A stretch of 64,000 nt of DNA from Erwinia aphidicola (GTDB lineage Bacteria > Pseudomonadota > Gammaproteobacteria > Enterobacterales > Enterobacteriaceae): assembly GCF_014773485.1 (NCBI RefSeq), contig NZ_JACXBP010000007.1, positions 298,790 to 362,789 on the forward strand, written 5' to 3'. The position numbers and the translations under genes are program-made. The notes under the pieces were generated by a model, which was given only the letters and a program-made list of their open reading frames with translations, ran no database searches and had not been told where the DNA came from. Shown piece after piece: positions 17,945 to 26,378 of the stretch. Numbering within the stretch: the first letter of the stretch is position 1; the number at the start of each line of letters is the position of its first letter.

Positions 17945-18112
17945 CTATAAAAAAAGGCGTCCGCCATGCTGAGTCAGCTGCTGGCCGGACGCCTTAATCC
18001 AAAGCACTCGCTTCACGTTGTGCGAAACAAATGCGTAAGGGTTTACCACTTCCCACTTCTGACGTTGCAACTGCTGTGCCAGTTCCCCGACAGGATACTT
18101 TTCTGGCGCTTT
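17945..18112 (-). pseudogene. Possible gene fragment, unrecognised
   Basis: Minus-strand open frame of 55 codons between an in-frame TGA (18113-18115) and TAG (17945-17947), with protein-like composition (for example GELAQQLQRQKWEVVNPYAF and NVKRVLWIKASG). It has no good start codon, so it may be the 3' end of a decayed gene. Homology not recognised. Confidence 0.3.
17948..17995 (-). terminator. Terminator-like hairpin on the minus strand
   Basis: Stem AAGGCGTCCG (17954-17963) and CGGACGCCTT (17986-17995) with a 22-nt loop; read on the minus strand it is followed by a run of T residues and looks rho-independent. It implies a minus-strand transcript arriving from higher coordinates, where only the fragment above is seen. 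Confidence 0.5.
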
Positions 18113-18474
18113 TCAGCCACTAAACAGTTTAAAGCCGGGGCGATCCTGCCCTTTTTGCCCCTCACTGAGGCACAAGTGCACGTTTTTTGTGCAGCCTGTT
18201 ATCTACGGCAGCAGATCTTTCTGGCATTTTGCTGAAAATTTTAAGCCAGCGTGCCAGTTGATTGCGCTAGCAAATAATTAGCGCTTTTAACCCTTTGAAG
18301 CTGAAGCGTTTAGCAATGCGCTTGAGATACCCGCACCTGCACATTTAATAGTATAAAAATCCGTTATCGCCATTAATCAAATTGCCGTTTTGTCACCTTT
18401 CAGGCAAACTCTGTCACGCCTAAAGTTCGCAGTAACATGTTCGCCGCGCCCCCGCAATGGTTTCCATTCCCAAA

Positions 18475-18539
18475 AGCGTCAGGTAGACTGATTGCAGATT
18501 TATCTTTATGTAAACCCGAGCAATTTTTTACCTGACGCT
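18475..18539. promoter_or_regulatory. Widely spaced 11-bp inverted repeat upstream of the T6SS-type operon
   Basis: AGCGTCAGGTA at 18475-18485 and its exact complement TACCTGACGCT at 18529-18539, centre to centre 54 bp (about five helical turns), ending 104 bp before the first gene. Could be a paired operator for a looping regulator or the base of a long leader hairpin. No known motif recognised. Confidence 0.45.
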
Positions 18540-18642
18540 GACCGGACTTTTTTAGCCCGTCGCAGGCGATTAGGGTGGCTCAGCGCCGCAGCTTTGCGCC
18601 TGAAAAGAACCAGATTTTTTGATGATATTCACGAGGACCAAT

Positions 18643-19236
18643 GTGAAAATTAGCATCGCGTTTACCCTGTTAGCCGTGCTCACCTTAGCGGGATGCAAAA
18701 CACCTCCGCCGCCTGTTGGCGATGATACGATTGTCACCAGTGAAGTTGACGGCGTGAAGCTCAGCCACCGTCATGCGGTGCTGCCGCCAAAATCATTTAC
18801 CCCGGTGAACGCTGAGTATCGCGCGCTCTATAATGCTTCCGTCATGACCAGCCCGGACTACAGCGGCAAAGTCGTGCGTTATCTGGAAAACGGTAAGCCA
18901 TTTATCGTACTCGGCGAGGTTGAAAACCGCTGGCTGGCGATTGCCGACGTGCCAGAGAAAGCCGAAGCAAAGGCGGAAGCTGAGGCCGAAGCGAAACCTG
19001 ATGCAGTGCCCGATGCCAAAGCCCCTGCCGAAGCCGGTGCAGCTGAAGAAAAACTGCCGCAGCTGATTGGCTACGTGCCGCTGAAAGCCGGGGTAAAGAG
19101 TGAGCTTTATGACGCCACTCTGCGCAGCGATCGTCCGCGTCCACGTAATAAAAATAATAAAAAAGTCTGCGTCGACGTGGGCGGACAGAGTAAAGCCTGT
19201 CGCAATAATGATACGGCGACCTGGATCCTGGAATAG
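18643..19236 (+). CDS. SH3-like lipoprotein, first gene of the T6SS-type operon
   Basis: 197-residue lipoprotein. GTG 18643 has GAGG six bases upstream and gives a clean signal MKISIAFTLLAVLTLAGC with lipobox LAGC (Cys18); the longer frame from TTG 18619 does not. Residues about 55-105 (YRALYNASVMTSPDYSGKVV and ENRWLAIAD) resemble a bacterial SH3 domain, which often binds peptidoglycan or peptides. A low-complexity Glu/Ala/Lys linker follows (about 105-140), then a Lys/Arg-rich C-terminal part with two Cys that may be disulphide-linked. It takes the place the outer-membrane lipoprotein TssJ has next to TssL/TssM in complete T6SS clusters, but shows no TssJ sequence signature that I recognise. 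Operon membership is likely though the gap to tssL is 113 bp. Confidence 0.65.
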   Translation: MKISIAFTLLAVLTLAGCKTPPPPVGDDTIVTSEVDGVKLSHRHAVLPPKSFTPVNAEYRALYNASVMTSPDYSGKVVRYLENGKPFIVLGEVENRWLAIADVPEKAEAKAEAEAEAKPDAVPDAKAPAEAGAAEEKLPQLIGYVPLKAGVKSELYDATLRSDRPRPRNKNNKKVCVDVGGQSKACRNNDTATWILE

Positions 19237-19349
19237 TTGCCTGGCGCGCTACAGCCTGCTGCCAGGGAGGGCAGCAACAGTCCCCATCTACCCTCTGGTG
19301 AAGCCCCTTTTTTTGCCAGCTGGCACACAGCCGAGACTAACAAATCCTG

Positions 19350-20573
19350 ATGACGTTGGAACTTCCCGCTGACCCAGCCACTCCGGTCAGCACAGACAAT
19401 CCCCTGATTACAGCAGCGTCACCGCTGCTGAATGCCATCGTGCAAATCCGCCTGGCGGCCACGCATGACGATCCCGCCGGGCTGCGCCATCAGCTGATCG
19501 ACGAAATGCGCCAGTTCGAGAGCCGCTGCAAGCAGGCAGCCATGCCGTTCGAGATGATCATCGGCGCCCGCTACTGCCTGTGTGCGGTACTGGACGAAGC
19601 CGCGGCGCAAACGCCATGGGGCAGCCGTGGCGTCTGGTCCGGCAGCGGCCTGCTGGTCACTTTCCATAACGAGAGCTGGGGCGGCGAGAAAGTTTTTCAG
19701 CTGCTGGCGCGCATTTCGCAAAACCCGGCGCAGCATCTCTGGCTGCTGGAATTGATCCACTACTGCTTACTGCTGGGATACGAGGGGCGCTATCGCGGCA
19801 TGGATAATGGTCGTCTGCAGCGTGATGCCGTACGCAACCGGCTGGCGCAGCTGATCGCCGACGTGCGCGGCACCGCCCCGCTGCCACCGCTGCAGGTGGC
19901 TGAGGGCGCGCAGCACAATGCGCTGTGGCGCCCGCCGGTGCCGCTCTGGGCCTGCACCACCATGGCGGCGTTTATCGCCTGCCTTATCTTCTCCGGTCTT
20001 AACTGGCGGCTGGGTAACGCCGCCGAGCCGCTGCTGCGCGCTATCTGGCAGGTACCGCTGCCGAAAGTGGTGGCCGGTCAGCGCGGTGCCGCTCCGCAGG
20101 CGTTGATAGACCTGCGCCAGCGCCTGAGCGATCTGATTGCCGCTCGCCAGCTCGACGTCACCGACAGCGCCAACGGCAGTAAAGTGATTATCGCCGCCGA
20201 CCGCCTGTTTAGCTCGCCTGCTACCGTCCTGTCGCCCGAAGGCCGGGCGCTGGTGGCGCGCGTTGCAACGGCGATGGAGTCAGGTAAAGGCACGATTGTC
20301 GTCAGCGTGTTCACCGACGATCGGCATATTCGCTCCAGCCGCTTCCCCTCAAACTACGAATACTCTACCGCTCAGGCTCGGGCCATCAGCACCATGATGG
20401 CGCAGATGATCGCCCAGCAGGGGATCAGCATACGTGCTCAGGGGCGTGGGGACAGCGGTGCGCTGCTGCCTAACGATAGTCCGGAAAATCGGGCGCAGAA
20501 CCGCCGTGTCGAAATCACCCTGTTTGCTGCTCCGGATAGCGATGACAGCAGCCCAACTACGGGGAAAAAATAA
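19350..20573 (+). CDS. tssL: TssL/DotU-family protein with C-terminal OmpA-like domain
   Basis: 407 residues. The N-terminal cytoplasmic DotU domain (about 20-185) shows the family motifs FEMIIGARYCLCAVLDEAA, GLLVTFHNESWGGEKVF and LLLGYEGRYRG. A single membrane anchor follows (about 196-220, LWACTTMAAFIACLIFSGLNW). The C-terminal periplasmic part (about 270-395) is an OmpA/MotB-type peptidoglycan-binding domain with RFPSNYEYSTAQARAI, GRGDSGALLPNDSPENRAQN and RRVEI. In a T6SS, TssL and TssM form the inner-membrane ring. Here it precedes a shortened tssM. The OmpA extension fixes the complex to the wall without needing a separate TagL-type protein. Confidence 0.9.
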   Translation: MTLELPADPATPVSTDNPLITAASPLLNAIVQIRLAATHDDPAGLRHQLIDEMRQFESRCKQAAMPFEMIIGARYCLCAVLDEAAAQTPWGSRGVWSGSGLLVTFHNESWGGEKVFQLLARISQNPAQHLWLLELIHYCLLLGYEGRYRGMDNGRLQRDAVRNRLAQLIADVRGTAPLPPLQVAEGAQHNALWRPPVPLWACTTMAAFIACLIFSGLNWRLGNAAEPLLRAIWQVPLPKVVAGQRGAAPQALIDLRQRLSDLIAARQLDVTDSANGSKVIIAADRLFSSPATVLSPEGRALVARVATAMESGKGTIVVSVFTDDRHIRSSRFPSNYEYSTAQARAISTMMAQMIAQQGISIRAQGRGDSGALLPNDSPENRAQNRRVEITLFAAPDSDDSSPTTGKK

Positions 20574-20574
20574 G

Positions 20575-22683
20575 TTGAAAACCTTTTTCTCATGGCTTTC
20601 CAGCCGCCTGCTGTGGGGCCTGCTTGGGATCACCTCGCTTTCCGCCCTGATCTGGATGGTTGGCCCGCTGCTGACCTTTACCCGCTTCCAGGCGCTGGAA
20701 AGCCCGCTGAACCGCCAGCTGCTGATTGGCCTGTGCTATTTCCTTTGGGTGCTGTTCCAGCTGATCCCTCAGCTCTACCGCGCCTGGTTCAACAGCAAGC
20801 TGCTGACCCGCCTGCAGCTCAGCAACAGCGACCATGCGGAGCTGCAGGCCACTGGCGAAATGCTTGATAACCGCTTTAGCGAAGCGGCGCTGCTGCTGAA
20901 GAAAACCCAGTTCGGCAAGCGCGATAAAGGGTTCCAGCGCTTCAGCGCCCAGTACCTTTATCAGCTGCCGTGGTATTTGATTGTTGGCGCACCCGGTGCC
21001 GGTAAGACCACCGCGCTGATCAACTCCGGGCTGGAGTTTCCCCTTAGCGACGCGCTGGGTAAAACCGCACTGCGCGGCGTGGGCGGCACGCGTCACTGCG
21101 ACTGGTGGTTCACCGACCGGGCCGTGCTGCTGGACACCGCCGGGCGCTACACCCTGCAGGAGAGCCAGCGCGTGCGCGATGCCAGCGAGTGGCAGACCTT
21201 TATCACGCTGCTGAAGCGCTACCGACCGCGCCAGCCGATCAATGGCGTGATCATGACCATCAGCGTCGCCGACCTGTTAAGCGACTCCGCAGAAGTGCGT
21301 CACGCCCAGGCCAGCGCCCTGCGCAAGCGTATGGCGGAGCTGCATCAGCAAACCGGGATCCACTTCCCGGTGTATATCATGGTGACCAAAACAGACCTGC
21401 TGAAAGGCTTTATGAGCTACTTTGCGCGGCTGGATAAGAGCCAGCGCGACCGGATCTGGGGCTTTACCTTCCCGTGGGAGGCCAGCCGCCAGAGCGAGCA
21501 CCGCCTTAATGCGCTGTTTGAACAGCAGTTCAGCCTGCTCAATGCGCGGCTGATGAGCGATCTGAGCGGTAAAATGGCGCAGGAAGGTGACCTGACGCTG
21601 CGCGCCGAGTGCTTCCAGTTCCCGCAGGAGTTTCGCGCTCTGCGCCCGCTGCTGGCTGAATATCTCGATATCGTCTTTACCCCGGACAATGACGACGTTC
21701 CCTGGTCGGCGCGCGGCCTGTTCTTTACCAGCGGAACGCAGGAAGGCTTGCCGTTTGACCGCGTGATGGGCGAACTGTCGCGTAAGCTCCAGCTGCCGCA
21801 GGCTCAGGGCCAGTCGATTGCCAGCTGGGACAGCGTCAACCGCAGCGCGCCGATCCCGGCCAACAAGGGCCAGAGCTTCTTTATCCGCGGGCTGCTCAGC
21901 GATGTGGTATTTAAAGAGAGCCGCCTGGCCGGCAGCGACCGCCGCTGGGAGCACCGTAACCGCCTGCTGCACTGGACCGGCTACAGCACGCTGGCGGTTG
22001 CCCTGCTGGCTGCTTCGGCACTCTGGCTGACCAGCTACTACAAGAACCACCATTATTTGCAGGAAGTCGCTACCCGCCTGCCTGCCGTCAACCAAGCGGC
22101 CACGCGGCTGACGCAGGATAATCACGGGGATATTGTGGATCTGCTACCCTTCTTAAACAGCCTGGTTTCCCTGCCGCAGAGTCAGGCATTCGCGCTGGAT
22201 AAGCCGCCGCTCACCCTGCGCGGTGGCCTGTATCGCGGCGACCAGATTAGCGAGGCCGCCTGGGGACTGTATCAGGGCGCGCTGAAGTCGCTGCTGTTGC
22301 CGCGTGTCGCCCAGACGATTACCCAGACGCTGCGCAGCGACAGCGGCGAAGATGCCGAGTTCAGCCGTAATGCGCTGCGCGCTTATCAAATGCTCTACCA
22401 GCCGCGCAGCTATGACGGTGAGTTTTTACGCGGCTGGGTGATGCAGAACCTGCAGCGCAGCCTGCCGGCCAGTGTGACCACGCGCCAGCTGCAGCAGCTG
22501 GACTGGCACCTCAGCCAGCTGCTTGACCGCCAGATCCTCAGTTCACCTTATCTGCGTGATAATGCGCTGATGATGAAGAAGCTGTCGCTTAATCTGGAGA
22601 ATGCCGGGCATCAGGCTGACCCTGACGAGCCGCTGGCGGTGTTAAAGCCCGTTAGTGGACAAACTGCCGCATTGCATAAATAA
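20575..22683 (+). CDS. tssM: Short TssM/IcmF-family protein lacking the usual C-terminal half
   Basis: Inner-membrane protein of the TssM/IcmF family, about 702 residues from TTG 20575 (MKTFFSWLSSRLLWGLLG matches the usual TssM start; an ATG at 20542 would overlap tssL by 32 nt). Two N-terminal membrane segments, then the cytoplasmic NTPase-like domain with Walker A GAPGAGKTT (from about residue 138), LLDTAGRYT (about 186) and VYIMVTKTDLLKGF. A third membrane segment lies near 471-490. Full TssM proteins run to about 1100-1200 residues with a long periplasmic part that binds TssJ; here it ends about 210 residues after the third segment with a clean stop, 10 bp before tagF. The truncation is therefore not a frameshift into the next gene. 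Confidence 0.88.
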   Translation: MKTFFSWLSSRLLWGLLGITSLSALIWMVGPLLTFTRFQALESPLNRQLLIGLCYFLWVLFQLIPQLYRAWFNSKLLTRLQLSNSDHAELQATGEMLDNRFSEAALLLKKTQFGKRDKGFQRFSAQYLYQLPWYLIVGAPGAGKTTALINSGLEFPLSDALGKTALRGVGGTRHCDWWFTDRAVLLDTAGRYTLQESQRVRDASEWQTFITLLKRYRPRQPINGVIMTISVADLLSDSAEVRHAQASALRKRMAELHQQTGIHFPVYIMVTKTDLLKGFMSYFARLDKSQRDRIWGFTFPWEASRQSEHRLNALFEQQFSLLNARLMSDLSGKMAQEGDLTLRAECFQFPQEFRALRPLLAEYLDIVFTPDNDDVPWSARGLFFTSGTQEGLPFDRVMGELSRKLQLPQAQGQSIASWDSVNRSAPIPANKGQSFFIRGLLSDVVFKESRLAGSDRRWEHRNRLLHWTGYSTLAVALLAASALWLTSYYKNHHYLQEVATRLPAVNQAATRLTQDNHGDIVDLLPFLNSLVSLPQSQAFALDKPPLTLRGGLYRGDQISEAAWGLYQGALKSLLLPRVAQTITQTLRSDSGEDAEFSRNALRAYQMLYQPRSYDGEFLRGWVMQNLQRSLPASVTTRQLQQLDWHLSQLLDRQILSSPYLRDNALMMKKLSLNLENAGHQADPDEPLAVLKPVSGQTAALHK

Positions 22684-22693
22684 GGTCATCACT

Positions 22694-23392
22694 ATGGCAG
22701 CCAATAATGACCTGGGATGGTATGGCAAATTGCCGACAGCGGGCGATTTTTTGCAGCACCGGATGCCGGAAGCACTGATTAACAGCTGGTCCAACTGGTT
22801 CCAGCTCGGGCTGATCCACTGGCATCACCATCATGATGGCGCCAGCGATCTGTTCAGCCAGGCGCCGGTGTGGAATTTTGCCCTGCCCGCCACCCTTGGG
22901 GTGCAGCGGGTGCAGCTGGGCTGCCTGATGCCGTCACGCGACCGCGTCGGGCGCGCCTGGCCGCTGCTGGTGCTGCAAAGCGTGCCGATGAAATACTGGC
23001 ACCCGGCACAGCTGGCGATCTCCGGTGACTGGTTCCAGGAAGTGGGCTCCACCATGGTTCAGGCGGTGCAGCAGCGGCATACTGCAGAGTGGCTGGAGCA
23101 GGCGCTGTGCGGCATTGCTCCGCTGTCGCTGCCTGACACCGGGCGCTCCGATATTATGGACGTGATTGGTTACCAGGATCTGCCCTGCACGCTCGACTGG
23201 CGCGAAGTCGCAACGCGTTTTGACCCATTACAGTACACCAGCTACTGGTGGACCAATCAGAGCGACGGCTACCCGCTGGCCAGCCATAAACACAGCGGCA
23301 ACCTGACCGCACAGCTCTTTTCACAACTCTTTCATCCGGCTGCTGCAGCGCAGCCGGGCCGTCATGGGCTCTATCCACCGATGTTTGAATAG
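22694..23392 (+). CDS. tagF: TagF-family T6SS-associated regulatory protein
   Basis: 232-residue protein of the TagF (type VI secretion-associated, BMA_A0400) family. The start MAANNDLGWYGKLPTAGDFLQHR carries the family hallmark WYGKLPxxGDF; RDRVGRAWPLLVLQS and SYWWTNQS are also typical. ATG 22694 is taken because the hallmark begins right after it; the upstream codons overlap the tssM 3' end. In Pseudomonas aeruginosa TagF blocks T6SS firing post-translationally by binding Fha. It is followed by an Fha gene here, so that partnership is encoded in this operon. Confidence 0.9.
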   Translation: MAANNDLGWYGKLPTAGDFLQHRMPEALINSWSNWFQLGLIHWHHHHDGASDLFSQAPVWNFALPATLGVQRVQLGCLMPSRDRVGRAWPLLVLQSVPMKYWHPAQLAISGDWFQEVGSTMVQAVQQRHTAEWLEQALCGIAPLSLPDTGRSDIMDVIGYQDLPCTLDWREVATRFDPLQYTSYWWTNQSDGYPLASHKHSGNLTAQLFSQLFHPAAAAQPGRHGLYPPMFE

Positions 23393-23430
23393 AGTCATTT
23401 GGCCCTGGGGCCTCAGTGCAGGAAACGCGC

Positions 23431-24606
23431 ATGCGATTGACCATTTTGCAGAACCAGGCCGAGGCTCCGGTAGCCACCTGTGATTTTGTGCCGCCTGGCG
23501 GCACCATTGGCCGCAGCGTCGATAATGACCTGGTGTTGCCCGATCCCGATCGGGCGATTTCCCGCCTGCAGGCGCTGGTACACGTTGCCGCTAACGGCGA
23601 CTGTCGCCTGACCAATCAGGGCAGCGTCATCGCCGTGATCCACAACGGCAACGAACTGACGCGCGGCAGCCAGGTGATGCTCGATCACGGTGATACGCTG
23701 TCGATTGGCTCATACCAGATTGGCGTCAGCGACCCGCTGCGCGCCGCTCAGCCGGACGCTACGCCGGCGTTTGATGACCCGCTGTCGCTGTTTGAGGATG
23801 ATGGCGCGGGCAATGACCAACTGTTGGCGATGCAGCCGCTGGCCAGCAGCCCGCTGCCGGTGCAGGACGGACTGAGTGCCGAAGAGCAGGAGCTGCGCGC
23901 GCAGCGTCAGGCCGTGGGTCGCCTCGGCATTGACCCGGTCGCACACGACGCTCCGCCGGTAGAGCCAGGCGCAGCTGCGCAGGGCAACCGTGAGCAGCGC
24001 CTGATGGCCGCGCTGCTGGAGGGGATGGGGCTGGATACCACGCTGGATAAAACCCCGCTGACGGAAGATCAGATGCGCACCACCGGACGGATGCTGAGCC
24101 TGTTTTCCCAGGGCACGGTGGCGCTGCTCTCCTCCCGCTCGATCCTCAAACGCGGGGTGAAGGCGGAGATGACCATGATCCTCAACGAGGCCAATAATCC
24201 GTTTAAGATCCTGCCGTCCGGCAAAACCGTGCTGATGCAGATTTACCAGAGCCAGATGCCCGGCTTTATGCAGCCGGAGCAGGCGGTGCGCGATGCGCTG
24301 GTCGACCTGCAGGCCCACCAGCTGGGGATGATTGCCGGGATCCGCGCCATCATCGCCGCCATGCTGCAGTCGTTTAATCCGCAGCGGCTGGAGGAGCACG
24401 CCAGGCGCGATGGCGTGATGCCGCGTTTCGCCCTCAGCAGCGCAAAGAAGGCCCAGCTGTGGGACTACTTCATGCGCCACTATCAAAACACCTCGGGCGA
24501 AATTGAGGATGATTTCCACACCCTGTTTGGAGAAGCGTTCCTGCAGGCCTACGACATGGAAGTGAATCAATACAAAGACTCACAAACCCGACCGGAAGAC
24601 GTATGA
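23431..24606 (+). CDS. fha: FHA-domain protein of T6SS type (Fha/TagH)
   Basis: 391 residues. ATG 23431 has AGGAAA about six bases upstream (the GTG five codons before is less likely). N-terminal forkhead-associated domain about residues 1-95, with GGTIGRSVDNDLVLPD, SRLQALVHV and GDTLSIGSYQIGV; the usual SRxH is SRLQ with the His four residues on, a small departure. After a Pro/Ala linker, the conserved T6SS Fha C-terminal domain covers about 195-385 (MLSLFSQGTVALLSSRS, FKILPSGKTVLMQIY, DYFMRHYQ). FHA domains bind phosphothreonine; in T6SS the kinase PpkA phosphorylates Fha and PppA reverses it. Stop overlaps the pppA start (ATGA). Confidence 0.9.
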   Translation: MRLTILQNQAEAPVATCDFVPPGGTIGRSVDNDLVLPDPDRAISRLQALVHVAANGDCRLTNQGSVIAVIHNGNELTRGSQVMLDHGDTLSIGSYQIGVSDPLRAAQPDATPAFDDPLSLFEDDGAGNDQLLAMQPLASSPLPVQDGLSAEEQELRAQRQAVGRLGIDPVAHDAPPVEPGAAAQGNREQRLMAALLEGMGLDTTLDKTPLTEDQMRTTGRMLSLFSQGTVALLSSRSILKRGVKAEMTMILNEANNPFKILPSGKTVLMQIYQSQMPGFMQPEQAVRDALVDLQAHQLGMIAGIRAIIAAMLQSFNPQRLEEHARRDGVMPRFALSSAKKAQLWDYFMRHYQNTSGEIEDDFHTLFGEAFLQAYDMEVNQYKDSQTRPEDV

Positions 24607-25379
24607 ATATCAATTTTTCCAGCACCTCGCAGATCGGCGCGCGCGTGAGCAATCAGGACACCACGGGAGCCCTGTTAGGCGACCACCATGCCTGTTTTAT
24701 GGTCTGTGATGGCGTGGCGGGCAACGCGGGCGGCGAGCTGGCGGCCCGCATCGCGCGCGACACGCTGCTGGCTCAGCTGGACGGCGACAGGCCGTTTCAA
24801 CCTCAAAATACCGCCACCCTGGTCGAAAATACCGAGCTGGCGATACGCGCGGCGCAGCGGAATAATCTGAATTACAGCCAGATGAGCACCACCCTGGCGG
24901 CGCTGTTTATCGACCGCGATGCGCTGCAGGCCTGGTGGGTACACGCCGGTGACAGCCGGGTTTATCACTTCCGCCGGGGTCTGATCCATGCGGTGACTCG
25001 TGACCATAGTCTGGCCCAGCAGCTGCAGGATGCTGGCTATGAAAATACCGGAATTAACAGTAATTTACTTTATAATGCGCTCGGCGCAGATGTCTCCCAT
25101 CCCCACGGCTACAGCGAAGTGCTGCCGCTGGAAGATGGGGATGCATTTTTGGTCTGCACCGACGGTTTCTGGAGCAACCTCACGCCGGGTGAAATGGAGC
25201 AGGCGCTGCGCATGGTGAATTCACCGCAGGAGTGGCTGGCGCTGATGCAGAAAGCCATCGATCGCAGCGCAAAAACCGATAACCTGAGCGCCGTAGCCGT
25301 CTGGGTTGGCTCGCCGCAGGAAACCACATTACTCTTTTCGATGGCGGATTCGGCTCGTTTTCTCCCGCCACGCGATTAA
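24603..25379 (+). CDS. pppA: PP2C-type serine/threonine phosphatase (PppA)
   Basis: 258-residue metal-dependent PP2C phosphatase. Motifs in order: RVSNQDTTG, VCDGVAGNAGGELAARIA (metal-binding Asp), QMSTTLAALF, VHAGDSRVYHFRRG, TRDHSLAQQL, FLVCTDGFWSNL and DNLSAVAVWV with the second metal Asp. Cytoplasmic, no membrane segment. In the T6SS threonine phosphorylation pathway PppA dephosphorylates Fha and counters PpkA. The start codon overlaps the fha stop by four bases, so the substrate and the phosphatase are coupled in translation. Confidence 0.92.
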   Translation: MNINFSSTSQIGARVSNQDTTGALLGDHHACFMVCDGVAGNAGGELAARIARDTLLAQLDGDRPFQPQNTATLVENTELAIRAAQRNNLNYSQMSTTLAALFIDRDALQAWWVHAGDSRVYHFRRGLIHAVTRDHSLAQQLQDAGYENTGINSNLLYNALGADVSHPHGYSEVLPLEDGDAFLVCTDGFWSNLTPGEMEQALRMVNSPQEWLALMQKAIDRSAKTDNLSAVAVWVGSPQETTLLFSMADSARFLPPRD

Positions 25380-25393
25380 TACCAAGGAATGCT

Positions 25394-26344
25394 ATGAAAT
25401 TTTGGTTGCCAGCTACTGTGACACTGTTGTTAGCCGCCAATGTCCAGGCGGCAGATTATCGGGTGGTCTACTCCCCCAGCCTCGCGCTGGAAGTCTTTAT
25501 CGATAATGTTGCCAGCAACACGCCTGCGGCCTGGTGTCAGGAGACGCTCAACCTGCGTATCGTCTCAGGCAAGAGCACCGAATCCGGCGTGCTGACCAGC
25601 TTCCTGCCCCGTGTGGGCAACCTGCTGCAGAACCAGTGCGGCAAGCTGCTGGAGCTGCCGTGGCAGATGACCAATAACGACGGTACGGTGCTGGCCGCTG
25701 GCACCGCGGCCAAGGAACAGGGCTGGCGCCCGATTGTCACCGCAGACTCGACCGCCACCGCCACCGCCAGCAATGCCGCACCGCTCGACCTGTCACAGCC
25801 GGCAAATGGCGAACCGTTGCAGCATTTTGATCTGCCCGGCGGCTGCCATTTTCGCACCTGGTGGGATGATAACGGCCAGTCGCTGTTTATCCCGGATGAG
25901 AAAAGTATGACCTGCTCCACCGAAGGCTGGCTGGAGGGCCACAGCACCCTGACGCTGGCACGCGACGGTAAGAGTGAGGCGCTGCAGGTTAATTTCTACC
26001 AGGGATACCCGCTGCTGCATCTGCACCCAAAACCGGACGCTTTAGATGTCGTGGCGGTCAATAACCAGCGCCTGGTGGTGACGCGTGCCGATGCCGCCGA
26101 TAGCTGGCTGGTGCTACCTTTCAATAACCCCCTGCACGCCTGGTCGTTTGACGGTGCGCTGCTGGTGAAAATGGACAGAGCGCAGGCCGGTGACAGCGCC
26201 GCGCTGAAAGCACGGGTGGATGCCGTGCGTAAAACCTGGTCCGACGTGATCGACACCGGGGTAAAAGTCAATGTGCTGTTGGTGGATGACCTGCACGCCG
26301 ACCTGGCCGACCCGGCGATTGGCGCCTGGCGTACCGTTAATTAA
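25394..26344 (+). CDS. Exported protein of unknown function in the T6SS-type operon
   Basis: 316 residues with a signal peptide (MKFWLPATVTLLLAANVQAA, cut near residue 20) and no other membrane segment, so periplasmic. Contains four Cys in the mature part (AWCQETL, NQCGKLL, GGCHFRTWW, MTCSTEG) that may form disulphides, and an Ala/Thr-rich linker near 120-140. AGGAAT precedes the ATG. Placed between the phosphatase and kinase genes, 15 bp after pppA, it is clearly part of the operon. It occupies the genomic position where a periplasmic input sensor would be expected (TagQRST feed PpkA in Pseudomonas), but no similarity to those proteins is seen. I do not recognise the family. Confidence 0.75.
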   Translation: MKFWLPATVTLLLAANVQAADYRVVYSPSLALEVFIDNVASNTPAAWCQETLNLRIVSGKSTESGVLTSFLPRVGNLLQNQCGKLLELPWQMTNNDGTVLAAGTAAKEQGWRPIVTADSTATATASNAAPLDLSQPANGEPLQHFDLPGGCHFRTWWDDNGQSLFIPDEKSMTCSTEGWLEGHSTLTLARDGKSEALQVNFYQGYPLLHLHPKPDALDVVAVNNQRLVVTRADAADSWLVLPFNNPLHAWSFDGALLVKMDRAQAGDSAALKARVDAVRKTWSDVIDTGVKVNVLLVDDLHADLADPAIGAWRTVN

Positions 26345-26378
26345 CCCTCAGCCCAATATGCGCCAGGAGAGCTCGACG

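Larger units (their letters stand above)
17638..18642. other. Long non-coding stretch before the T6SS-type operon
   Basis: About 1 kb without a convincing intact gene. 17638-17940 is AT-rich, part of the island carrying the effector pair. 17945-18115 contains a possible gene fragment and a minus-strand terminator-like hairpin (listed separately). 18265-18285 has a small inverted repeat GCGCTA/TAGCGC. 18475-18539 has an 11-bp inverted repeat at 43-bp spacing. The last 300 bp presumably carry the promoter of the downstream operon, but no clear -35/-10 pair was assigned. Confidence 0.5.

Noticed and set aside
17966..18235. 89-codon plus-strand frame in the gap before the T6SS-type operon
   Set aside because: Antisense to a more protein-like minus-strand frame, no ribosome site, Cys/Phe/Leu-rich composition typical of chance antisense.
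20575..22693. Frameshift or sequencing error as cause of the short TssM
   Set aside because: The next gene, tagF, begins 10 bp after the stop with its own hallmark N-terminus, leaving no room for a frameshifted TssM tail.
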